Assembly (NCBI GenBank): GCA_963681505.1
Contig: OY811985.1
Coordinates: 3,895,271-3,959,270, forward strand
Length of the DNA stretch: 64,000 bases
From: Eunapius fragilis
Lineage: Eukaryota > Porifera > Demospongiae > Spongillida > Spongillidae
Reading direction: 5' to 3'
The notes under the pieces: generated by a model
Database searches by the model: none
The model's input: the letters and a program-made list of their open reading frames with translations, nothing else
Told to the model about the DNA's origin: nothing
Program-made: the position numbers and the translations under genes
In this document: positions 48,969-60,006 of the stretch, piece after piece
Numbering within the stretch: position 1 is the stretch's first letter
How the letters are laid out: every line of letters begins with the position of its first letter

Positions 48969-50914
48969 AATGAGTTTGATATATACAGTGAGGAATCTTA
49001 AGCGTGCAGTTGTTGGAGATTATGATTGTAATAATGTAATAGTATAGTGTTTATGATGTAATTGTGATTTAGTTATTAATTTCGAGAACGAGAACTACGC
49101 ACTCGAACCTGTGTAGCGGAATCTCTTATAGCAGTGTTTTTCTGATGTAAAGTACACATACAGCTTTTCATGTACATTAATCCTGATGTACAGTTTAAAG
49201 CGCAGTGATAAGTCATTTGCATTTGATTTACAGCCATGTAAACATAATGTTAAATTTGTTATTTATTTATTTATTTATACATGACATCACACAAATATGC
49301 ACGTACAAAACAAAGTATCAAAACAACCCACACCCTTTAAGAGAGAATGCTGTACAAGAGAGGGTACCCACATACTGCCTTAATTTACATCTTTCATTCA
49401 TTTAGGCATTGGCAAGAGCACAATAAAAGTAACAAAAGAAACAATTTGAAGGGCAGTTATTTGTACATCGTAAATGGTCCACCCATGTGTAAAAGAGTTT
49501 CTCCACTAGATCCTTGTTTAATTCTTCTATCCACTGGCTAGATTTGCAATTTTGAAGTCCTCCCCCCCCCCCCCCCCCCCCCCCAAATTCAGGTTTTACA
49601 CATTTTGGCTACCATGGAATATATACTTTGCATGATCCTTAGCAATATTATTAATTAGATCATATGCTGTACACTTAACGTGAGAAGCTTTAAATCACTG
49701 CTTTGATTTCTTAATAATTAAGCCAAAACTTTGGTCAGCATCACGATTAGGTACTGGTGCTCTTTTGATCCCTTGTTGTAAGGCTATATGGCCGGAGTAT
49801 TAATCATAAGAACCAAACCCAAACATCTGTTAAAGCAGATCAAATAGTCTACCCTGCACCCACAACTGATCCAGAACTAGCAATAAGACACACATGATGC
49901 AAAGCACTTAAAAAAAATAAAAACTGCAATCTTCCCCATCATCTAAAACACCGCTGGAAGGCATTTTCAATGAAAGCACACCCACATTTAGCAAAGACCT
50001 CAACAGTATGCACAATCATTTTATGAAAGATTGCTTTACTCACATAACAAAATAAGAGCACATGTTGGTCCACTATGACCTGGGAACATGCAACATGATT
50101 GATGCCTTCATATTTCAAAAGCATACCTAGAATGACTATTAGTTACAATTAAAAAATTTAGGAGCTTACAGCATTCAATTCTATCAGGCAAGTGATAGAG
50201 CTGTTGTAAAGCAGGAATATGTTGCTGTAGTAGATGTTGCCAGTATATCACAAAAGGCACAACAGGCAACAGCTTTCCTTGGCAAAATACCACTGATGAT
50301 TTAAAGTAGCCTATACCTCCAAGGCATTTGACCTTATTTCTTCTACACATGCCATTATTCATTCACGATATATGTGGGAACATGAAGGGGTACATGCATG
50401 TACAGGAAGTATGTGAGGGGTTAATTAAAGGCTGGGGAGAGGGTAGGGGAGAGAGAGGAGGAAGAAGAGGTGAGGAGTTGATGAGAGAGGAGGACCCAAA
50501 TATCACATAACACACTGCCCACATGTAGAATGTCTTTATAATGCACAGCTATTAAAGCAAACACATCTGCAAGCACACAACAAAGCCTATACTGCCCAAT
50601 GTGCCCAATAATGGACAGGGAACTACAGGACTGAAACCACAAAAGCACAAGTAGGCCCTGCAGTAGGACCAACATACATCAGTAAGATGGTTTCAAAATG
50701 CAGTCATGTGAGGTGAGTGTGTGTGAGAGTGTGTTTTCTAGGCAGGGAACGTTTCATGACAAGGTTAAAGAAATAGATTACCAATTGCATGGCTTAAAAT
50801 ACTCACTTGAAAATTAGGAGGAATTTTTTTTTAAAGAGGGAATAACTGACAATTAATAATGTGTGAAATCCATGTAGTCCCCTGATTCAGCCACTACTAT
50901 TATATGTATTTACG

Positions 50915-51140
50915 TACTGATTTGAATCTATATTGGATGTGCCCACTCATATATCCTGCAATTCATGTCAAATTCTTCTACATGTGACTATTCTCAGAAG
51001 GCACATTACGTAATAACACTTGTCGAAAGGATCTAGAAGATCATAATTCATACATGATATGTATGCTTAGAACTTGTGATTGGATCATTTTTAAAAACAT
51101 AGTCCATCCCACCCAGTAAACAGGGTGGTAGTTAGGGTGT
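50915..51140. repeat. dispersed repeat, copy 1 of 3
   Basis: TTTGAATCTATATTGGATGTG, then CCCACT, ACGTAATAACACTTGTCG, AACATAGTCCATCCCACC and CAGTAAACAGGGTGGTAGTTA occur in the same order as in 52285-52460 and 53118-53310. Confidence 0.65.
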
Positions 51141-52284
51141 TCCCGCTAGTTAAGACGAATTTCGAACTTTGTTTATATATATCCGCACGGGCTTGCATGA
51201 TACCTTTATTTTTTTTTTTCTATCCAGGAATGACCCCGTAACCCTGGCTAATTCACTGTGTCACATTGCGAATCAATACTGGATTTCGCTTTAACCTATA
51301 CGGCCCTAGCTGCGATGACAATTTTGTGATGCAAGCATGTGATTGCAGACTGCCAATCTCGAATTACATGCTTGTGCCACGGAAAATGATTTCGGCTACA
51401 TCGGCATCCCTGGATAATTATGGTATTGTCTGGATTCCGTTGTGGTCGATTGTGAAATTCATATTGCTCTATAATGAAGTGAGTCCGACCGGGTCGTACA
51501 TTTTGGTATGCAGCTACCTGTATTTTCGCGCATCCAAGCTGAAAGTGACAAGGACAGAATCCACACTCTTGGACATGCATATTAACATACCACGAAGTTT
51601 TGATGTAAACGTAGTTTGCTCTAAAACGTTACGCAAACATAAAATTCGATCGTAACTAATTGAGCGGTAGTGTGAACTTTCGAGTACCGTGGGCTCCAGA
51701 ACGATCAGCATCGCAGGTTTTTGATATTAATCAAGTCGCAGACACTATAAGGGACTATTCCGCCCTGCATTTTTGGAAACGATCTGTAGTTTTTGCAATA
51801 CGTGAGCGAACGTGACGGTTTTTAGAAAATATTTCCCCGAGTGGGTGCGACATATCGACTCGTAACTTCCAAACGGAAGGTCCAATCGAAGCCACTTTTC
51901 TTTCCATACATTGCATGGAAGACATGTGAGTACAATAAAAAAATCTTTATTTATCCTTAAAACACATCCTTTATTTTATTAAAAAAATTCTGTTCAAAAT
52001 TCGTCTTTATACCCGGCTCGTCATTTAGACCCGGGGGCACTTTATGAGTATTGATAGTTATGTTGCGATAAATGCCTAGCTGTTGGGAGCAATGTTGATT
52101 TACTGCTGCCTTAAAATAACACCTTGTGCCCCTAACATACCAATGATTTACTGTTGCCCTAACATACATGTACATGTACTAGTATCCAAACCACAAAGCA
52201 CAATGACCGTAAATCAATTTTTTTTTTTTAAAGTCAATGCATGTACACTCCCAATCATTTGTAGTTCCCTGATTCAGCACTGTA

Positions 52285-52460
52285 CGTGGTAATTTGAATC
52301 TACATTCAACGTGCCCACTATATCCTGGCCAGATGGCACATCACGTGATAACACTTGTCGTACAGGTATCATATGCTTGGCAGGACTCATTAAACATAGT
52401 CCACCCCACCAGACAGTAAACAGGATCGTGGTTATGAGTATGATGATAGTGGTGAGATAA
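52285..52460. repeat. dispersed repeat, copy 2 of 3
   Basis: TTTGAATCTACATTCAACGTG, CATCACGTGATAACACTTGTC, AACATAGTCCACCCCACCAG and CAGTAAACAGGATCGTGGTTA. It is close to copy 1 and ends near AGTGGTGAGATAA. Confidence 0.7.
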
Positions 52461-53117
52461 TGGCACAAAGAACAAAATCGAGTTCAACAAATGCTTTTCG
52501 AATACACATGCTTGTACGTTTGAATGGACTTTTTACCGCTAACGTCTAGCATGAATTACATGTAGAAGGGGGGGGGGGGGGGGGGGGGGGGAGGGAGGGG
52601 AGTCAACTTTTAAAATGGTATAACTCCACCATAATCGTTTCATATTTGTTGTACTTACGATGGAACTTTTTTAAAGGGATTTCTAACAACGAAACATGAT
52701 TGCTCATGAAACACGCGTAGTCGTGTTTTTCAATTTTTGGGGCGTCAACTACCGGTAACTTGCGAGCGCTGTAACGTTTGCACCATAACATTTTGTACTT
52801 ACTGTGGCGTTTCTATGTTGTGTCAAACATAGTGAATAAATTTGTGACGTCAGTGGTAAAAGGTCTCAGTATTGCAAATAATAAAATAAAATTCTCAATT
52901 CTCAGTCCCTTGAAATAGCTTTAGTGGATTCTGTAATCTAGTTTTACTATACATGTCAGGAAGTATTTAAAATGAGTACTTCAACAATGCCCTGGACTCT
53001 GATCTGAAACAAAAATGTGGTCTCGTAACCTTGTGTGCATGGGGTAAGGGCCCCCTAGTGCATGAGCGTATGTAATATATATTATGTATGTGTACATGTG
53101 TATTTGCACATTCATTT

Positions 53118-53310
53118 TGAATCTACATTGACCCTGGCGCGGCAGGCCGTGCAATATTACTGGGCCCTGGCACATCATGTGATAACGTTTGTCTAAACAT
53201 CAGATGGAGCTCAGATCAGTGATACTGAGAAACATGTGACTAGTTCACATAAAACATAGTCATTCCACTAGACAGGTAACAGGTTGGTGGTTAACAGTTT
53301 TGATGCTAGT
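53118..53310. repeat. dispersed repeat, copy 3 of 3
   Basis: TTTGAATCTACATTGACCCTG, CATCATGTGATAACGTTTGTC, AACATAGTCATTCCACTAG and AACAGGTTGGTGGTTAACAG, ending CTAGTGGTGAGATAA as in copy 2. Confidence 0.65.
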
Positions 53311-53839
53311 GGTGAGATAAAGGCCTATAGCTGTTTAATTTCTCGGAATGATCTTAACAGAACTAAACCTTACACATGATGCTACTGACATTTTTTTAAT
53401 GTGCATGGGGTGTAAATCATACAGTCATGTGCAGTACTTGAGTGATACATACAAAGTTGCAAACATATTCGTGTAAATTGCTAATACACACCTGGAACTC
53501 AAAGAGTTAATAACAATAACTGTATATATACATGTATATATGTGCGACCATGATGTTTCATAGGTGAACTACCGCCGCTGAAATACTATACCGGCTATAT
53601 ATAATTTGCCGTTTGCGGCAGCTATACCTCAGAATATAAACAACACTAAAATAAAAGGAACTAACAGATTACACTCACATGGTATACCTCTACATAAACT
53701 ATAGTACAGCTGTCGAGAGAACGAAGTACATGTACAATACAACTTTAAAAGAAAAAAAAACTGAATCCCTATATATAAAGAGCATTGCAAATATGTTATG
53801 AAAGCTAGATTGCATGCTGCACTGCGACCATGAATAACA

Positions 53840-55138
53840 TGAGCAAGATGTCGACTCCAATCCCTTCAGAGCCACTGCTCACTATGGTAGAACAGGGAGC
53901 TATGGGCTGCTGTCCACACAACGCCTTTGGACCATTGATGTATACTGAGCATAGCAGCAACCTCCATGCTTCTCGGCAGCGGCGATGGCAGCGAGGCAGG
54001 AAGGTGAGCAGTAGGTAGAATTGGAGCAAGCGGCTGAAAGCGAATGAAGAGTTCCATTTGAATTTACACGAAGCCATGAACAATTTTGACTGCCGAACAC
54101 TCCGCAGGACATAGAGGCTAGGTAGTCGCCATACGTTTTTCCATACAAACAAGTAAATAAAAACATTCTCTCTGAGAAAGTTGGTGGGATATAGGTTTTT
54201 CAGGCAAATAGTATACTGGTGTAAAAAGCAAGGAAACAAGTTTCATCAGAAGGGAAAATGTAATAGTCCTATATTTAGCACACTTCGACTAAGGCATATG
54301 CTGTTTCTGTGCTAAATATAGGACTATTACATTTTCCCTTCTGATGAAACTTGTTTCCTTGCTTTTTACACCAGCGAAGCTACGGTAGGGTCGCGTGGTT
54401 TTAATTAAATTCATAGTCGGGGTCAAAACCTATATGGAAGTCTCTAGCGAGACTTCCGATACCTTCCATGCAAAGCGTACCAAGGCTGGCACTCAGCGAT
54501 GCAACTGTTACCGGTTCTCAATGAAGCAATGCACGTGGGGTTTTTGCGATGGGATAAACTTGGTGCTTTCTGGGCCATACGACTTAATGTACGCACATTC
54601 GCTGCTTGGAGCTACAACAGAGCCGCTATTGCGGAGTACATTAGGACAGGGCGCTATGGGCTGCTGACCACACACCACTTTGGGACCATTGAGGTCATAA
54701 TATCTGCAGCACCCGCTTGACTGCTCCAGGGCGGAAATGGCCTCCAGGCATGACGAACTGCAGTATGAGCCGTTATCGCAATATCTATATCTAGCGTTGA
54801 CCAACGTACTGTCCTGTTGCTTCACGGTTGCGCACGAAAAATCACAATCGTTGCAAACTGATTAGCATACCAGGCAGTTGTACACTGGGAATATGTGGAG
54901 TATAATGATTGACATTCGGGTATACATACGGAGCTTATAGGTTAGCCGGATTGAGCGCTGCTACACATTTGCTGTTTACAGACGGAACCAGGGAGGGAAG
55001 AAGTGTGCGGGTTGAAAAGTACTCATTAGCCACAGTTCCAAAGTATTCATATAGGTACGCGCACTGGCTTGAAGGAGCTGTCACTGCATTGCTTCCCACC
55101 GCGAGAAGGAGGCCAACAAACAGAGAGCACACCACCAT
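53840..55138 (-). CDS. secreted Cys-rich protein with two modules (second module frame-broken)
   Basis: Reading the minus strand: ATG at 55138 opens a signal peptide (MVVCSLFVGLLLAVGSNAVT), then APSSQCAYLYEYFGTVANEY. The next exon (about 54868-54575) gives CNDCDFSCATVKQQ, YCDNGSYCSSSCLEAISALE, SSGCC, DLNGPKVVCGQQPIAPC, then a new SVVAPSSECAYIKSYG, the start of a second module. A further exon (about 54025-53840) gives ACSNSTYCSPSCLAAIAAAE, HGGCC, then after a two-base excess INGPKALCGQQPIAPC. Modules share CxxSCLxAIxxxE, GCC and CGQQPIAPC. The frame change lies between HGGCC and INGPK (about 53935-53950). A foldback element sits between the modules. Family not recognised; splice sites are approximate. 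Confidence 0.6.
54216..54374. mobile_element. near-perfect hairpin element, CTGGTGTAAAAAGC ends
   Basis: Arms of about 65 bp begin CTGGTGTAAAAAGCAAGGAA and end TTCCTTGCTTTTTACACCAG, with inner words GGACTATTACATTTTCCC matching inverted. The loop is about 28 bp (around ACTTCGACTAAGGC). The end motif is shared with 39100-39236. It lies between the two modules of the minus-strand gene. Confidence 0.9.
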
Positions 55139-55409
55139 GTCTATTAACTGTTGAAGGCTGATTGATATGAAAAGGCACCTGTAAAAATTTCCAGGTAATG
55201 ACACATGCATTTGAAATGTATGTGTGTAAGAAGGAAGTTGTAAAGGACTACGGCATCTCTTAGAGTATCAAATAATTTGAAGCCTTGGGGGGAAAAAAAA
55301 CATACGTTAGGTTGCTTTTCAACAACACCGTTTGTATATATGTATGTATCGGGTATCTGTTTTGCATATATGTGCATGCATGTTAGCACGCTTGTGTTTG
55401 TGTACACAG

Positions 55410-58400
55410 GAGTGCCTTTCATTGAGACAGCATTACGAACAAGTGGACAGACTTCTGGCCCTGAATGAGTTCACAGCTCTGTATCCGCGATTAGCCAACA
55501 CAACTCTCGAAGGTCAACGAGACTCTATGCAACGCTTTCTCTGTGGAGACCTTCCTGTCAACTCGGCGGCTTTTGAGTTCCTGAACAGGAGGGTGTTCCT
55601 GGGTGATAAAACCCAACAAGGTCTGTGTGCACGTTTGTGTGTGTGTGTGTGTGTGCACACATACACACGTGCACATATGTACACACATAGCACATAAACC
55701 CTCGCACAGCGTATGTGAGCGTGTGCACTTGTTTCATGCCTGTTGGTGACGAAACTATCTGCGACACTATTGTAAAAAAAAATTTTTTTTTTAAAGCCAT
55801 GGCTACAAACATAACCTCCACCCTGCGTGCAAAGAGACAAAACGCAGCACCCACTGGTACCACTCCGCCACCGTCGACGCCCTCTCCTCGCACCGCTCCA
55901 AAGGTCCTCTACTACGCCCAGCCGGAGTTTGCCCCCCTGGCCTGGGCCATCATCCGGCGAGCCAACAGGACATTTGAGTCGGTCGAGTACATCAAGAACT
56001 GGGCAGAGCAGGTGCTGAACTGCTCGGAGTACTTCCTGGAACACTTCCCCCCGGGGAGCCCCGAGGTTGCCCAGGTGGTGCAGGTAACCCTTATCACTGT
56101 AGGATGGGCTGTGACTGGTGGTATCTTTACCTCACTGTATCACTGTAACTATATCCTCCTCCTCCCCTCCCCCTCCCCACAACATACAAACATGCGCACG
56201 CATATAAAAATGCATGCACGCTTGTACACATTAACGTGAACCTGCATGCATATATGAACACACACACACACATGCACACACACGCACACACATACACATA
56301 CACACCTGCTGATATGCACTGTAGCTTGTGAGTCTCTTCAACGACTCTCGGAGCACACAGGCCAAGCTTCTACTGGACCCTTCTAACCCCCAAAACATAT
56401 GGGTGGCAGTGGGGAATGCGGCCAATATCAGCCAGGCCGTCCTGGACACCATAGCTTCCTTCGACTGGGACATCTTCATCCCTGCCCCCAGCGAAGACCA
56501 GATGAGTGTCCTCGCCGGCAACTACACCCTCCAACATGAACTGAACATCACCACAGTAATTGGAGGTGTGGTCATCATGGAGAACTTTGAGCTGGACAGT
56601 GTGGGACAGCTGCAGAGTGTGGACATCAGGGTCAGGCTTAACTCCACCTACATCCCTGCAACGGATGTCCTGAGGCAAAGGTCAGGGGTCGAGGAAGGGT
56701 GTTGGGGGGGGGGGGGGGGGGGGGGCTGGATTAAGTGGGGTGGGGAAAGGTGGTGAGTGAGGGTCCAAATTGAAAGGAATGTAAACAGGAAAGGAGTGGG
56801 CACTTTTTATCCTTTGATAAATGCATTAAGAGGCTGTAAGGCTTAGTTGACCCGCCTCCTGAAAGGATGATAACAGCATTAATACTGCAATAAAAACTCA
56901 GTTGACCCATCCCAGAAAGGGTTTAACATGGCGATGATTCAATGGCGATATCGATCCTTTAATGTACATGTATGGTGGGTACCTGTGCATACTGTAATCA
57001 TCACCTTATGTCCCTCTTTGCCGCAATGATGCCCGTATAAACTCGGGGCTCATGTTTAATAAAATTTTCAAGGAAGGAGCATCAAAGTTGACACATGCAA
57101 TTGAAATGTTTGCATAATTAAAAATTCAGTCCATTGTAACTCCATGGTGGACACACCTGAATTTCATTGTATAAGAAGGAAGTTGTAGAGGTGCACACCC
57201 ACCAGCACTCCATACACTCAGTATGTAATGTACTGTATAGACAGCCAACATGCGCATGAGCAGGGGCCAATTATTGTAAAGGACGTGGCCCCACACCTCC
57301 TTCAGGAAAAAAGAACCTTTAAAAAAGGGAAAAAAGGAGTTCAGGCTGTTCAAATTGTTAATGATCCGCTTTGAGTCATTGTATGTCAACTGGTTTCAAA
57401 TAATGAAAAAAGCAGTGTTAGATCTGCCAGTGGTTTAGCACAATATGCTTATAAACACTCCTTTACCAACCTTATATGGCCCCTGAAGACCCATCATGTG
57501 CTCCTTCATCATCTTAGGTGCAGCTGCACTTTCATAGATTCCCACTATCATCCTTATCTATCTACAATGTAACAATGACAACACATGTAGTATACACTGC
57601 TGGGAGCTGTCTAATTTGTTCCTCAAAGGACAGAAAAATGTATGAGAACTATGGTATCTCTTAGAATATTAAATAATTTGTTAACTTGAAAGAACATGTG
57701 TTAATGGATCATTTGTATAATATGGGCCTTACCAAACGGATCTTTTTGTGTTCTGTCTTGATTTCATACTTTAAACTCCTCCTCCTCCTCCTCCTCCTCC
57801 ACCTCCTCCTCCTCCTCCTCCTCCTCCTCCCCCTCCTCCTCCTCCTCACCCTCTTCTACCCTCCTCCATCTCCCTCCCCCTCCTCCTCTTCATCCCCCCC
57901 CTTCTTCCCTCCTCCTACAGTGTGTATATCCCAGGCCCTGAGAATGGCCAGCTGAGGAGGTTGTATCTTCTTGGTGGGTTTGTGTTCCTCCAGGACATGA
58001 TGGAGAGAGCAGCCATGGAGTACATCCTGGGACACACAATGGCCTCTCCTGGTACCTACATCCACCAGATGCCATATCCTTGCTATGATAGGAACCAGTA
58101 AGAAGATGGGACTAACCCCACTCCCCTCCCCCCCCCCCCAACCTATCCAATATGGAGGAGGAGGAGTGAAGGGAAAGGGTGGGGAGGAGGAGGATGGGGG
58201 GGGGGGGGCCAGTCGGAAAGAGAGGGGTGGGGCAAGGATAGCAGGGTGAGTGGACAGAGAACTGAGTACACTGTAGATCCATGTATTTGGTTTTTTGGGT
58301 GAACACTAGATAAGCAGTGTGTGCACATGCTCCACTGTACATGTGCATGTGCCCATAAATAGGCCACAGGAAGTACAATGTAGATCCACTGTGGGGCCCC

Positions 58401-59205
58401 TCCCTTAACGTTTGCATGTTTGATGAGGCCTAACCATTTTCTCTGTGCCTTCCTCCCCCCCCTCCCCTACCCCCACCCCCCCACCCTCGCCGCCAAAGCC
58501 TCACACCCTGCATCTTTTTACATGGGGGCCCACCCCATGAGGTGGTCTGACATGTGGTTGGGTTGGAGGGTACATAGCAATATAAGCAGCCATATTGGCT
58601 GCCGGTCCCAGGGGGAATATTGATTGTGGGTCAATGGGGGGGGGGGCATCACGGAAGGACTGGATGCTAGGGAAAAAGGCTCCGCTCATTAATTGCAGGT
58701 TCACGGAGTCCATGATTGTTGTCCTTCCCATCGCCATGACACTGGCCTGGATTTTCTCTGTGGCCATAACGGTAAGGGCCATAGTGTTGGAGAAAGAGCT
58801 GCGTCTGAAGGAGGTGATGAGGATGATGGGCCTCGGGGATGGGGCCCTGAGGCTGTCCTGGTACCTCACCTCTCTGGCAGTGCTTGTCGTGTCTGTGGCC
58901 ATCATTGCTGTAGTCCTCAAGGTAACATTTCTGTAGCGCCCTTGGGTGGAGGGAGGAGGGAGGAGAAAAGGGTGTTATGTGCAAGATAGACGTCAGTACA
59001 TGTGTGTGTATGGCCCTAGGGGTGGGGCTGTCATGTGCGTGTGCTTTATGTGTGTATGTGTACATGTCCGTGTGCATCTGTGCATGTGTGGGTATGGGGT
59101 GTTTGTTTTGTGTGCATGTGCAGCAAAGTGTGAACACGCATGCACGTGTGTGCTTCATGTGCAATAGTACGTGTGGATGTTTCTGAGTGTGGATGTGCAA
59201 GTGTG

Positions 59206-59246
<41 letters not shown>

Positions 59247-59619
59247 GTGCATGTGCATTTGTTAATGCACTTCTTAAAACACATGCAGGTATCAGGGATT
59301 GTTCTGGTTTCAAATGGTGTCATCCTGTGGTTGTACCTGATGCTCTATGCCTGCTCCATGATCAGCTACTGGTTAGAGCATCTTACACGTTTGTTGTGAC
59401 CTCACACGTACCACTGATCTTGGTGGGCGTGTACCATGTCTTGTTCCTTATGGTCCACCGCTGACCTCCTCCCCCCCCAGCTTCCTGCTCAGTGTGTTCT
59501 TTAACAGTGCTAACCTTGCGGCCTGCATCTCTGCTCTCGTATACTTCATGTTCTTCTTTGCTGAGATCACCATCATTGCCAAGCAGAAATACCTTAGTGG
59601 TTTGTGGATTGCAGCCTTT
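55410..59619 (+). CDS. ABCA-subfamily ABC transporter, internal part (no ATPase domains in window)
   Basis: Exons: 55410-55620, 55797-56083, 56325-56680, 57921-58097, 58699-58921, 59289-59371, 59481-59619; 492 codons, all phases compatible. The first three encode part of the large extracellular loop (QRFLCGDLPVNS; KVLYYAQPEFAPLAWAIIRR; WVAVGNAANISQAVLDTIAS). Exon 4 has GGFVFLQDMMERAAMEYILG and HQMPYPCYDRN. Exon 5 has LAWIFSVAITVRAIVLEKEL, RLKEVMRMMGLGDGALRLSW and a TM helix, as in ABCA1-type proteins. Exons 6-7 give further helices (SVFFNSANLAACISALVYFM). These transporters move lipids across membranes. The first TM exon is not found upstream, and neither ABC cassette follows. The next sequence after 59619 is a microsatellite and then the second receptor copy. 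Confidence 0.88.
55624..55690 (+). repeat. (GT)n/(CA)n microsatellite in ABCA intron
   Basis: GTGTGTGTGTGTGTGTGCACACATACACACG follows the first ABCA exon and is partly palindromic because GT runs into CA. Confidence 0.9.
57777..57900 (+). repeat. (CTC)n microsatellite in ABCA intron
   Basis: CTCCTCCTCCTCCTCCTCC with minor variants, directly before the exon at 57921. Confidence 0.95.
59036..59270 (+). repeat. TG-rich microsatellite in ABCA intron
   Basis: Tracts of TGTGTGCATG, then an uninterrupted (GT)n at 59206-59243, between the exons ending 58921 and starting 59289. Confidence 0.95.
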
Positions 59620-59643
59620 GTAAGTGTGGTCTTACATGTATCA

Positions 59644-59644
<1 letters not shown>

Positions 59645-59702
<58 letters not shown>

Positions 59703-59804
59703 CATGTTTGTTGTGTGTGTGGGGGGGCATGGGCACATTGAAGACCGTGTTATTAATGACCATGCACGCATGTGTGTGTATTTTAATGTGCATATACATG
59801 TGTG

Positions 59805-59845
<41 letters not shown>

Positions 59846-59875
59846 TGTGCGTGTGTGTGTGTGTGTGTGGTTTAG
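59645..59875 (+). repeat. (GT)n microsatellites at the ABCA/receptor junction
   Basis: Two (GT)n tracts (59647-59700 and 59808-59871) lie between the last ABCA exon and the start of the receptor duplication at about 59970. They mark the vicinity of the duplication breakpoint. Confidence 0.95.
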
Positions 59876-60006
59876 AATGACAGCATGTGTGCAGGTGAGA
59901 GGAATGTGTGCATGCTTAGTATTATCATCGTGTAACCTGAGCATTTCATGGCATGTTTCATTCGTTGATACTGTCTGTTTGTCTTTACAGAAGATCATTT
60001 TTGTAG

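Larger units (their letters stand above)
48969..53800. other. long interval with no recognised gene; three dispersed repeat copies
   Basis: AT-rich sequence after the NLR stop. Long poly(C) at 49561-49583 and poly(G) at 52568-52591. Two overlapping frames at 51266-51655 (+) and 51296-51580 (-) look unremarkable. Apart from the repeats at 50.9, 52.3 and 53.1 kb I see nothing functional. Confidence 0.45.

Noticed and set aside
51266-51655. 129-codon plus frame and a 94-codon minus frame over the same DNA
   Set aside because: No recognisable protein similarity, no exon context, and the two frames compete; chance open frames are likely.
57686-57955. Leu/Pro/Ser-rich frame before an ABCA exon
   Set aside because: It is the (CTC)n microsatellite running into the next exon in the wrong frame.
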